A DNA stretch of 64,000 nt from the NCBI RefSeq assembly GCF_029433095.1, contig NZ_JARNTX010000008.1, positions 1 to 64,000 of the forward strand. Direction: 5' to 3'. Source of the stretch: Hymenobacter sp. YC55 (GTDB taxonomy: Bacteria > Bacteroidota > Bacteroidia > Cytophagales > Hymenobacteraceae). Below, in pieces: positions 56,276-63,499 of this stretch. The notes below the pieces were generated by a model that worked only from the letters and a program-made list of their open reading frames with translations, was not told the DNA's origin and ran no database searches. The number at the start of each line of letters is the position of its first letter. Positions within the stretch are counted from its first letter, which is position 1. A program made the translations under genes and the position numbers.

Positions 56276-56672
56276 ATGAAAGCCTCCGCCCCGAACCAAC
56301 CCCAGTTAAGCCCGACCGCCTGGAGTGATACACCCCCAGCCCGCGCCCGTGCTCATCGGCTTTCCCAGCCGCGAGAATTTCCCCCAAGGCTTGCTCTGGT
56401 CGGGCAGCGGGGAGGTGCCGGCAGTGGGTCAGCGGGTGCGCATTTACCTCAACAACATTGGCGAAGCCACGGTGAGGGCCTACTTCCATTACGACGGTTA
56501 TTTGGGCGTGCTGGTGGCCCCGGACCAGATGCCCACCCACCTGAGCGGGGTGCGCACGTGCCACGCCTACGGTATCGACCTAGAGCCCGGGCGGCGGCGC
56601 CAGGACCCCGAGCCGGCCAGCATCAGCAACGACTGGATTCCCGACTACCCCGAATCCGCCGACGCCGCGTAA
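56276..56672 (+). pseudogene. Frameshifted paralogue of the 22787 gene
   Basis: ATG 56276 starts MKASAPNQPQLSPTAWSDTP, then the frame must change by one base at CCCCC (56331-56335) to continue as PAPVLIGFPSRENFPQGLLW, GQRVRIYLNNIGEATVRAYF and HYDGYLGVLVAPDQ. The core matches the 22787 protein (NGRVDVVRFGIALGTGTAV, YFHRGGELGVLVELD). Removing one C restores about 131 residues. Either a real frameshift or a homopolymer error; an element lies correctly upstream. Confidence 0.6.
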
Positions 56673-56719
56673 GGACGACAATTTGCTGTAGCTGGATAGC
56701 CACTAACTCCCCCAACGCC

Positions 56720-57063
56720 ATGAGTATTCTGCTGTTTGCCAATCTGGATGCCGCCGCCCGCAGTGCCTTGGTGGTACCCCGGCGGGCCCTGCCAAGGCCC
56801 AGGACCGCTACGATAGAGCCCTCGCCGTGGTAGAAGTCCGCTCATCTTCGCGCAACCCCGAGGTGCGCCGCCGGGCCAATGCTGCCCTGACGGTTGCCCT
56901 GGATGCCCTGAATGCGTGTCAGACCACGTTCGATGCCGCCCAAGAGCGGGTAGAGGCGTTGAATGCAGCCGAAAAGCAAGCCTACGCAACTCCCGTAGAG
57001 CTATTGCCGGCCGATACGGCGGAATACCGCCAGCTATGCCAACACCGTAACGCCCATGCTTGA
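56720..57063 (+). pseudogene. Frameshifted small hypothetical gene
   Basis: ATG 56720 starts MSILLFANLDAAARSALVVP. Adding one base at CCCC (about 56780) joins it to AGPAKAQDRYDRALAVVEVR, ending in PADTAEYRQLCQHRNAHA. The joined protein (about 114 residues) is helical (VRRRANAALTVALDALNACQ). The same kind of homopolymer shift as in the gene before it. Confidence 0.55.
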
Positions 57064-57078
57064 CTCGAACTAATTAAG

Positions 57079-57112
57079 AAAAAGGCCCCGGCATGACTGC
57101 CGGGGCCTTTTT
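57079..57112 (+). terminator. Bidirectional terminator
   Basis: Arms AAAAAGGCCCCGGCA/TGCCGGGGCCTTTTT with a TGAC loop, between convergent genes 56720 and 57150. Confidence 0.95.
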
Positions 57113-57149
57113 CTGTTTTGAGGTATAGTACGCCCGCGCCGGCGGGTGG

Positions 57150-58493
57150 TTAAAAGAGCTTCATAATCTGCTTGACCACGAGCACGTACATCATCAGGCT
57201 GAGCAGCAGCAGCGCCCCCACGCGTTGGGCCCGCTGGAGCACCCAAACGGCGGGCTTGAGGCCGCTGGCCATCTCGTAGAGCAGAAAGACGATGTGCCCC
57301 CCGTCAAGGCCGGGAATAGGAAGCAGATTCATGAAGGCGAGTACCATGCTCAACTGAGCCACCAAACTCCAGAAGTGATGCCAGTCCCAGACGCCGCCAA
57401 ACTGCTGAGCAATCTCGACGGGCCCGGCCATGCTGTCGGTGGCCGACACTTCGCGCCGGAGCATTTTGCTGATGCCCAGTGCTTGGAGGCGCAGCACGGT
57501 CGCGGCCTGGTCCGCACCCTGGGGCAGGGCTTCGGCCAGCGAGTAGTGGTGGGTTTGCGTGGGCAACTCAAAGGTAGCGCGCAGGCCGATTTTGCCGTCC
57601 GGCTTCACGCCCACTTGCAAGGCCACCAACTGGCCAACGCGCTCGACGCGCAGGCGTACCCGCTGGCCCCGGAAGCGGTCCAGTTCGCGGGCCATTTCAT
57701 CAAAGTAGGCGATGGGCACTTCGTTGACAAACCGGATGCGGTCCCCCACCAGCAGGCCCCCGGCCGCGGCCGAGTCGCCGGCGTTGACCTCCCCAATAAT
57801 AAAAGGCTTGCGGGGCTGCACGTAGGCCGAATCGCCGGCTGCGGCGAGCTGACCGAAAAACGAGGCTGGAAACGGGGGCAGGTCCAGGCGCTTCCCCTGG
57901 CGAACGACGGTGAGGTAGGTGCCCGGGAGCGAGAGCATTTCCGGGTCGTACAATTGGTCGAACTCCACTAGGGGCCGGCCATTCATGCCTACCACGTGGT
58001 CGCCGTCACGCAGGCCCACCTCCCGGCCCAGGCTGCTGGTAAGGACGCCACCGGGCACAGCGTCCGCCGGCAGGTATTCCACGCCATACGTGTAGACCAG
58101 AGCCGCGAAAATGACGATACCCGTAATCAGGTTCACCCCGATGCCGCCGGCCATCACCAGCAGGCGCTGCCAAGCGGGCTTGCTGCGGAACTCGTCGGAG
58201 TGGGACGGGCCTTCGAGAGCCGTGCCAATCTGGGTTTCGTCCACCATTCCGTGAATCTGGACGTAGCCGCCCAGCGGCAGCCAGCCGATGCCGTACTCGG
58301 TTTCACCCACCTTTTTCTTGAACAGGGCGAAAGTGCGTTTCGAGGAAATGGGAAACAGGAAGTCAAAGAAAATATAGAACTTATGCACCCTGATTCCAAA
58401 GAGCTTGGCGAAGCCAAAATGCCCTAGTTCGTGCAGGCCCACCAGAAGCGAAAGGCCCAATACGAGCTGGCTGGCCATAATAAGAATTTCCAT
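57150..58493 (-). CDS. rseP: Site-2 metalloprotease RseP-like
   Basis: A 447-residue intramembrane zinc protease. The HELGH motif is at residues 21-25 and the third ligand motif is NLLPIPGLDGGH. One or two PDZ domains lie between them (GDHVVGMNGRPLVEFDQL; GLLVGDRIRFVNEVPIAYFD). Hydrophobic helices are at both ends. It normally releases membrane-bound anti-sigma factors. A chromosomal-type gene on mobile DNA, it could alter envelope-stress control in the host. ATG 58493 gives the N-terminal helix with the HELGH site. Palindromic elements lie 70-130 bp upstream. Confidence 0.95.
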   Translation of the reverse strand: MEILIMASQLVLGLSLLVGLHELGHFGFAKLFGIRVHKFYIFFDFLFPISSKRTFALFKKKVGETEYGIGWLPLGGYVQIHGMVDETQIGTALEGPSHSDEFRSKPAWQRLLVMAGGIGVNLITGIVIFAALVYTYGVEYLPADAVPGGVLTSSLGREVGLRDGDHVVGMNGRPLVEFDQLYDPEMLSLPGTYLTVVRQGKRLDLPPFPASFFGQLAAAGDSAYVQPRKPFIIGEVNAGDSAAAGGLLVGDRIRFVNEVPIAYFDEMARELDRFRGQRVRLRVERVGQLVALQVGVKPDGKIGLRATFELPTQTHHYSLAEALPQGADQAATVLRLQALGISKMLRREVSATDSMAGPVEIAQQFGGVWDWHHFWSLVAQLSMVLAFMNLLPIPGLDGGHIVFLLYEMASGLKPAVWVLQRAQRVGALLLLSLMMYVLVVKQIMKLF

Positions 58494-58562
58494 AAGGGCG
58501 AAAAAGGGGGTTGGGGTATGTACTTAGAGAGATACAATAACAGTGAATCTACCGAGTTTATC

Positions 58563-58580
58563 TGTGCCTAAATAGATACA
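58563..58580 (-). promoter_or_regulatory. Palindromic element before rseP
   Basis: Minus strand TGTATCTATTTAGGCACA, 69 bp before ATG 58493. Confidence 0.55.
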
Positions 58581-58604
58581 GGCTACAACATTTTGCAGCT
58601 CAAC

Positions 58605-58623
58605 TTGTACGCATTTACGCACA
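58605..58623 (+). promoter_or_regulatory. Palindromic element between rseP and 58775 gene
   Basis: TTGTACGCATTTACGCACA, 152 bp before the 58775 ATG; two divergent copies share this region. Confidence 0.5.
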
Positions 58624-58774
58624 GCGTCGTAGTTTTACTGCGTTTCGTCCTATCCACTCTTTCCACATAATTATTCCCACCGTGCCGTTAGCTGTCCAGC
58701 ACCCGATTCTGCCAGCCCGGGGGGCGAGGCATACCTCCTGGCCCTTGGGGTCAGCTCTTTTAGCCCATAGCTGA

Positions 58775-59179
58775 ATGCAAGCCCATTCGGATTACCAGCG
58801 CGGGCTGGAAAAGGGCCGCGCTGACGCCAAGCAAGGGTGGGCGCGGTGCTGGATGCCGGCCCGTCAGTTAGCTAAAGAAGCAGTGTACTCTCATTTTGGC
58901 CTGATCCCCGAGCAGCAGGGCTACGCGGCCGCGCTCGATGAAGCCTTTCCGGGGGGGCTAAGCGAAATCTCTTGCTTTCTGGACCAGATGGAGCCTCCCG
59001 GCCAGCCACTACGAGCTGCCGAAGCCAAAGAGGTTCCGCTTAGCCGGGTGGTTGACACGCTGACTCCAGTAATCCGCGAGCCGGTCCCGGTAGTCAGCCA
59101 GCCGGTCCCCGTGGTGCAGGAGCCAAGCCCAGTGGTTCAAAAGCCGTGCCCGATAGTCAGCCAGCCGGGGCCGGTTTGA
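58775..59179 (+). CDS. Hypothetical protein with Pro-Val repeat tail
   Basis: A 134-residue protein. The N-terminal 90 residues are helical (YQRGLEKGRADAKQGWARCW, LAKEAVYSHFGL). The C-terminus is a repeat of about seven residues (REPVPVVSQPVPVVQEPSPV, then VQKPCPIVSQPGPV), which would form an extended polyproline-like stalk. No signal peptide was seen, so it is probably cytoplasmic. Function unknown. Confidence 0.6.
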   Translation: MQAHSDYQRGLEKGRADAKQGWARCWMPARQLAKEAVYSHFGLIPEQQGYAAALDEAFPGGLSEISCFLDQMEPPGQPLRAAEAKEVPLSRVVDTLTPVIREPVPVVSQPVPVVQEPSPVVQKPCPIVSQPGPV

Positions 59180-59269
59180 AATACCAGACAGTGGGAGAAA
59201 GGGTATGTACTGCATTGGGGGGCGAAAAAGTCTTTTTTAAACCTCCTGATAAGGGTATATTTGGCTCGA
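59180..59269. other. Spacer with reversed CCCACTGCC-like sequence
   Basis: ACAGTGGGAGAAAGGG lies 9 bp after the 58775 stop, a partial reversed copy of the leader element. Confidence 0.35.
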
Positions 59270-59290
59270 TTTGTGTAACTATATACGCAC
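59270..59290 (+). promoter_or_regulatory. Palindromic element before 59325 gene
   Basis: TTTGTGTAACTATATACGCA plus C, 34 bp before the ATG, with the repeat-associated ATAAGGGTATATTTGGC upstream. Confidence 0.7.
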
Positions 59291-59324
59291 GCTGCCAGCT
59301 TCTTTGCCAGGTGGCTCAGTCTCA

Positions 59325-59926
59325 ATGGCTCACTATACCCGGTTTTACTTTCACGCTAAGCTCCGCTTCACCCTGCCAGCCGAAATGGCGGCCACGCTCG
59401 AAAACCAGTGCGCCCCTTGGCTGCTGGAGCGTCCGTTGCCCGGGTCCTGGAGCAGGAGCTCCGATCTGCCGATTCCCGGGGAGCCCAGCTGGCAGTACCC
59501 GGACAAATCGGCCTCGAAGCTGATGCCCGCCAGGAGCGGCGCGCGGTGCTCGATGCGCACGAGCCGGCCCCCACGCAGGAAGGATTTGCCTGGCCCGGGG
59601 TGGCGTGCGCACCCCCACGCTTCTTTACCCTGCCCCGGGCGCACGCTATTCCGCGGGGCACCAACTCGCTCGAGGGTAATACGGCCCCGGATTTCCGGCG
59701 CTACGCCCACGGTGGGGCCCGCCTGGAGTTCGCGTGCGAGTTCAAGAACTACGACGGCGAGATACTGGCCTTTCTGGAGTGGATTGCGCCTTACGTGCGC
59801 GACCGGTTCGGCAAGCGCAGTTGGGGCCGCCGGATGGTGTGGGTCGGCTGGATGCGGCGCGAGCACGAGCGCCACTACAACATTTTCATTATTCCCGGCG
59901 ACGACTGCCGGGTGCTTGTCTGGTAG
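59325..59926 (+). pseudogene. Frameshifted phage/plasmid-type hypothetical gene
   Basis: ATG 59325 starts MAHYTRFYFHAKLRFTLPAE. Near GCCCC at about 59412 the reading must change frame to continue as PLAAGASVARVLEQELRSAD and end with FACEFKNYDGEILAFLEWIA and NIFIIPGDDCRVLVW. The joined protein of about 199 residues resembles a Bacteroidota phage hypothetical family (KNYD-EI-FL-W). As written it is broken by one base. Confidence 0.6.
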
Positions 59927-59995
59927 GAATAAAGTGGTTTTCCGCCCTTCCAATGGCTTTTCAGCGAACCCGCGCTAGGTGCCAGTACCGGGTTC

Positions 59996-60014
59996 TTGTA
60001 TCTTTCTGCGCACA
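59996..60014 (+). promoter_or_regulatory. Palindromic element before XRE gene
   Basis: TTGTATCTTTCTGCGCACA, 26 bp before ATG 60041; together with the CCCACTGCC leader it would let the regulator control itself. Confidence 0.65.
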
Positions 60015-60024
60015 CTGTTTTTCT

Positions 60025-60040
60025 TTCCCACTGCCTTTTT
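60025..60040 (+). repeat. CCCACTGCC leader element, XRE gene
   Basis: TTCCCACTGCCTTTTT with its last T directly before ATG 60041. Confidence 0.65.
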
Positions 60041-61012
60041 ATGGATCAGAACCATACGCTTACCGCCCCCGCTCCGTCCGAGGAGGCTCCCGCTTTCTCC
60101 GCCGCGGAGGTCCCTGGCGCGGAGGACACCACGGCGACTGCGCCCGCGGAGGGCAGCGACGCGGCTGCAAGCCTCGAATTTGGCCGTAACCTGGCCCGCT
60201 TGCGCGAAAGCCGGGGCTTAAGCCACAACAAGCTCGCGGCCTTGGCCGACATTGCCGCCGACTCCATCCGGGAGTATGAGCAGGGCAAGTACCGTCCGAA
60301 ACAGCCCAAACTGTGGGGGCTGGCCAAGGCGCTGGACGTGATGCCTATCGCACTGGGGCCGGGCTCGACGCGGGGAGGAGAAGCGCCGGTGCCCGTGGAG
60401 TTGCTGCTGCGCAAAAAAGGCGGGCGGGCCCTGCGCCTGCAACGGCTGGTGGAGTTGCTCAGCGAGGACGGCCGGGTGAGTGACTTTGCCCGGCAGGCCG
60501 GCCTAAAGCCCGAGGAAGTGTACGCCACAACTTCTTCCGAAGTGCAGCTGACGGAGGAGCAGCTGGAAGCGGTGCTCAGGGCCCTGCCCCGCGTGCGGCG
60601 GTCCTGGTTGATGAGTGGGGAGGGCGCCCCCTTGCAGCGGGTCGAGGCTAGTGCGCCGGTGACAGAGCCGCGAAAAGAAAATCAGTCCACCCAGGATCTA
60701 CAAGAGGCTGTGCCTTCGGCCCCCGAACAACAGCCCGCTTTCCGAAACGAGCCGCTGAGGCTGCCGCCCGCCCCCAGCGCACTCACCCGGCCGCTCGCCG
60801 TGGCCAGTGTGGCCGGTGCGCCCATGTACGTGCAGCTGGGCACGGGCCTGGTGGCTGAAGTCGATGCGGCTCTGCTTGACGGGGCCGGGGCAGTAACAGG
60901 GTTCCGGCTGTTGGCCGGGGCCGGGGGCTTACCAGTCCTGACCACCGCCGATCAACTGGAGCGGCTTTTCCACGCCCTGCGCGGGGTGCTCGACCAACGC
61001 GGCGGCGAGTAA
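60041..61012 (+). CDS. XRE-family helix-turn-helix regulator
   Basis: A 323-residue protein. An acidic, disordered N-terminus is followed by an XRE HTH (FGRNLARLRESRGLSHNKLA, then ALADIAADSIREYEQGKYRP) at about residues 47-100. A second helical domain follows (LRLQRLVELLSEDGRVSDFA), and the C-terminus is Pro/Ala-rich with strands (PMYVQLGTGLVAEVDAALLD). It is the only clear HTH regulator in the accessory regions and a candidate for the palindromic element. Its own gene carries that element 26 bp upstream, consistent with autoregulation. Confidence 0.75.
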   Translation: MDQNHTLTAPAPSEEAPAFSAAEVPGAEDTTATAPAEGSDAAASLEFGRNLARLRESRGLSHNKLAALADIAADSIREYEQGKYRPKQPKLWGLAKALDVMPIALGPGSTRGGEAPVPVELLLRKKGGRALRLQRLVELLSEDGRVSDFARQAGLKPEEVYATTSSEVQLTEEQLEAVLRALPRVRRSWLMSGEGAPLQRVEASAPVTEPRKENQSTQDLQEAVPSAPEQQPAFRNEPLRLPPAPSALTRPLAVASVAGAPMYVQLGTGLVAEVDAALLDGAGAVTGFRLLAGAGGLPVLTTADQLERLFHALRGVLDQRGGE

Positions 61013-61053
61013 ACTCCCCCGCATTTCTTTCTCTCCTTGCTTTATCTGTCCCC

Positions 61054-61689
61054 ATGCCTTTTTATCAGTTGCCCCGCCTCAACGAGGCCGTAAAATGGTT
61101 GCCCGAGCAGCCCCGCACCATCCTGCGGTTTGGCCCTAACGGGTCGTTGGTGCTCCTGCACGCCACGACTGACCCGGCCCTGACGGCCCCCGTCTGGCAG
61201 ACGCAGCCCGTGCAACTAGGCCTGGTCGGCACCTCCTTGGAGGAAACGCCGACCGAGGTACCGCCGGTGCTCGGCGCCCGGCTGGGCGAATGGCCGGCGG
61301 TGGCCGCCCCGGCCTGCATTTTCGAGATGGGGGACCCGGTCGCCATCCACCAGTGGTTGAACGCGCGGTCCGTACCGCCTGAGTTGCGCCTGGTGTTACT
61401 ACGCCTCGACCTGGAGCAGCCCAGCCGGGCCGTGGTGGAGGCCAGCCGCCGCATATGGGCCCCGGAATGGGTGGCCGGTGATGTGCTGCTGCGCCTGCGC
61501 CTGGAGCAGCAGTACCTGCGCACGGCCGACGAAGATGCCGGTAACGTGCAGGAGGCCGGCCGTCAGCTGGTGGCCACTACGCCGGCATTACAGCTGCTGC
61601 GCCGCGCCGAGTTCACACTGGCCGTGGCCGGCGAAACCGTCCCGAACCTGTTCGGCGGGAGTAATCCGGTAGGAAAGCAGGATGATTAG
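61054..61689 (+). CDS. Hypothetical protein
   Basis: A 211-residue soluble protein (AVKWLPEQPRTILRFGPNGS; ACIFEMGDPVAIHQWLNARS; LLRLDLEQPSRAVVEASRRI). Mixed strand and helix, Leu-rich C-half. It follows the XRE gene by 41 bp in the same direction and may be co-regulated. Not recognised. Confidence 0.6.
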   Translation: MPFYQLPRLNEAVKWLPEQPRTILRFGPNGSLVLLHATTDPALTAPVWQTQPVQLGLVGTSLEETPTEVPPVLGARLGEWPAVAAPACIFEMGDPVAIHQWLNARSVPPELRLVLLRLDLEQPSRAVVEASRRIWAPEWVAGDVLLRLRLEQQYLRTADEDAGNVQEAGRQLVATTPALQLLRRAEFTLAVAGETVPNLFGGSNPVGKQDD

Positions 61690-61709
61690 TTGCGCCTTAA
61701 TACGCACAA
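61690..61709 (+). promoter_or_regulatory. Palindromic element before 61735 remnant
   Basis: TTGCGCCTTAATACGCACAA, 25 bp before ATG 61735 and directly after the previous stop. Confidence 0.6.
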
Positions 61710-61734
61710 ACATTTGCTTTTAATTCTTCACCCG

Positions 61735-62119
61735 ATGAGACACTCCCCGCGTTCGACGACCCTGCTGGCCACCTGGCTGCATCCGGCGTCCCGTCCCGAA
61801 CCCATCGACCCTAACGCCGGCGACAACGCCGAGTGGGGCTGGGCCCTGTCCGTCGAACGGCCTCGCGACGAAGCCGCCCAACAGGCCGCGGGCTGGCTTC
61901 GGCGGCACCCATGGCGCCTCGGTGGCGCTGGTGAACTTCGCCTACGGCTCCTTTGCTCTTTACAAGCTACTCCACGAGTGCCGCCGCGACGTGGAGGCCG
62001 GTGCCCAACGAAGCCGCCGAAGCCATCCTGCGAGTCCTGGGGCCGAACTACGGCCCGGCCAGCAGCTGGAAGCCCAGCAAGCCTTCACGGAAGTTTCCTC
62101 GCAGGTACGCTGGTAGCTA
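61735..62119 (+). pseudogene. Multiply frameshifted small gene
   Basis: ATG 61735 starts MRHSPRSTTLLATWLHPASR. Coding character then moves to a second frame (FGGTHGASVALVNFAYGSFA, then LYKLLHEC) and a third (NEAAEAILRVLGPNYGPASS). At least two single-base changes are needed for one protein. The start is well placed after an element, so it was probably functional recently. Confidence 0.5.
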
Positions 62120-62163
62120 GAGGGCGTCGACCGATATGGCCCTTACGACCGGTCACCGGGTAG

Positions 62164-62553
62164 GGAACAAAACCGTGCAACCGGTTAAAGACCCAGCAGG
62201 AGGCAGAATTAAGCAATACCAACAAAGCCAGCATCATTATCGCCATTGACGCGCCGGAGGGCCGTTACCTGTTTACGGGGGATGCTGGGATTGACTCTTT
62301 AAAGAACATCCCCGATTGGCAGAACGCCCTGAAGGACCTATATTTTCTGAAAGTACCGCACCACGCTAGCAATAACAACCTTTCCAAGGAACTCTCCGCA
62401 GTAATGCAGCCGGTATATGCCTACAGTTCCGGCGCTAAGTATCAGGATGACGAGGTATTGGAGTGTTTGAAATCAAAAGCCCGAAATAAACAGACGAAGA
62501 CAACCAAAACCGATGGGGACTTGACTTTTCCAAGTGCAGCCCCGAGGAAGTAA
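62164..62553 (+). pseudogene. Metallo-beta-lactamase-fold hydrolase remnant (ComEC-like type)
   Basis: An open frame without a start codon encodes a C-terminal MBL segment: NKASIIIAIDAPEGRYLFTG, DAG, then KVPHHASNNNLSKELSAVMQ, AYSSGAKYQ. The GD (metal-bridging) and PHHAS motifs are those of MBL-fold hydrolases of the ComEC type. The N-terminal half, including the HxHxDH motif, is absent. The frame ends normally at TAA 62551. Confidence 0.7.
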
Positions 62554-62754
62554 AGAGCAAAAAGGATAATCTTATCGCCCTTACGTGCTAGTCCTACTTG
62601 AACGACCGGACTTTTGGCCGGCCTGAATTGTTGAGCCGGAACTTGAGCGTTATCCGGACTTTGACAGCACCAAACACGGGCTGCTAGCTCCGCCTCGCGT
62701 CACGTACCGGAAGCTGGAGTGAACCGGGTTTCCGTCTGGAAGGCGGGCAGTTGT
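62554..62754 (+). other. Decayed coding remnant
   Basis: A plus-strand frame reads LERPDFWPA, stop, then IVEPELERYPDFDSTKHGLL and RVTYRKLE, stop. It looks like the end of a protein once following the MBL gene, but no family is identifiable. Confidence 0.35.
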
Positions 62755-62773
62755 TTGTGCGTATATAGTTACA
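62755..62773 (+). promoter_or_regulatory. Palindromic element abutting the 62775 start
   Basis: TTGTGCGTATATAGTTACA ends 1 bp before ATG 62775. Transcription from it would give a leaderless mRNA. Confidence 0.6.
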
Positions 62774-62774
62774 T

Positions 62775-63035
62775 ATGAAGGGGCAAAAGCCTATCTTTAA
62801 GCAAATTTCTGCTTCACTATACTTCATGCTGCTACTATCGCTCAGCCTACTCAGTACTACCTTGGCCGGTGTCCTGACCTACTCTTACTATCAGGGCCGT
62901 AAACTCCGAGGTGAGCTGGCCACCAAGACCGGAGAATTAAATATAATAAAATATCAGTGGGACATTCTAAACAAGCAGGCCCTAGAGCAGACTGGTTTTG
63001 AGCAGGCTACGGATGCTATTCGGGGCTATCAGTGA
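62775..63035 (+). CDS. Membrane-anchored protein, N-terminal part before an in-frame TGA
   Basis: An 86-residue product with one membrane helix (FMLLLSLSLLSTTLAGVLTY) and a charged coiled-coil-like region (ELATKTGELNIIKYQWDILN). It ends at TGA 63033-63035. The frame then stays open for another 149 codons to 63485, so this may be the front of one larger gene. Confidence 0.55.
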   Translation: MKGQKPIFKQISASLYFMLLLSLSLLSTTLAGVLTYSYYQGRKLRGELATKTGELNIIKYQWDILNKQALEQTGFEQATDAIRGYQ

Positions 63036-63485
63036 TTGTGTCAAGGCCTGGGCGACAGCCTGCATAATTACGGGCACGACGACCCCCTTTCCGAACAGCG
63101 GCGGCTTTACCTGGGCGCACTGGGTAACATACTCAAATACCTGACCAGGGGCCGCTTTAATGCCAGCGATGTTAGAAAGCACGGCCCGCGGGTAATGGGC
63201 TGGGTGAACGATGAGTACTACAGGTCAGCCCGGACTGAGTTAAGCTGGGCCCCTGAGGAGCTACGCCCCCTGCTTGATGGCCTCACTCTTCAGCAAGTGA
63301 ATTTCCTTACGTTACGGCTGCTCGATGTTGCCGGAACAAGTAACCTGACAGACATATTTGCTCGCATGGGTAGCAGTTTGCTGACCCACGATGGCAAGAG
63401 CCAGGCCGCCGAGGATAAGCGCCTCCGTGATGCCGAGGTAGTCCAGTGGCAAGCAACACGGGCAGCTAAGAAAACTACCGAGTAG
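63036..63485 (+). CDS. Downstream part of the 62775 frame, unknown
   Basis: 149 codons in the same frame as the preceding gene, beginning at TTG just after the TGA. It is helical (LYLGALGNILKYLTRGRFNA; LRPLLDGLTLQQVNFLTLRL). A TTG start would be possible but weak. A continuous ORF broken by one stop is the simpler reading, giving about 236 residues. The helicase gene starts 14 bp later. Confidence 0.5.
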   Translation: MCQGLGDSLHNYGHDDPLSEQRRLYLGALGNILKYLTRGRFNASDVRKHGPRVMGWVNDEYYRSARTELSWAPEELRPLLDGLTLQQVNFLTLRLLDVAGTSNLTDIFARMGSSLLTHDGKSQAAEDKRLRDAEVVQWQATRAAKKTTE

Positions 63486-63499
63486 ATACTTTCGATACC

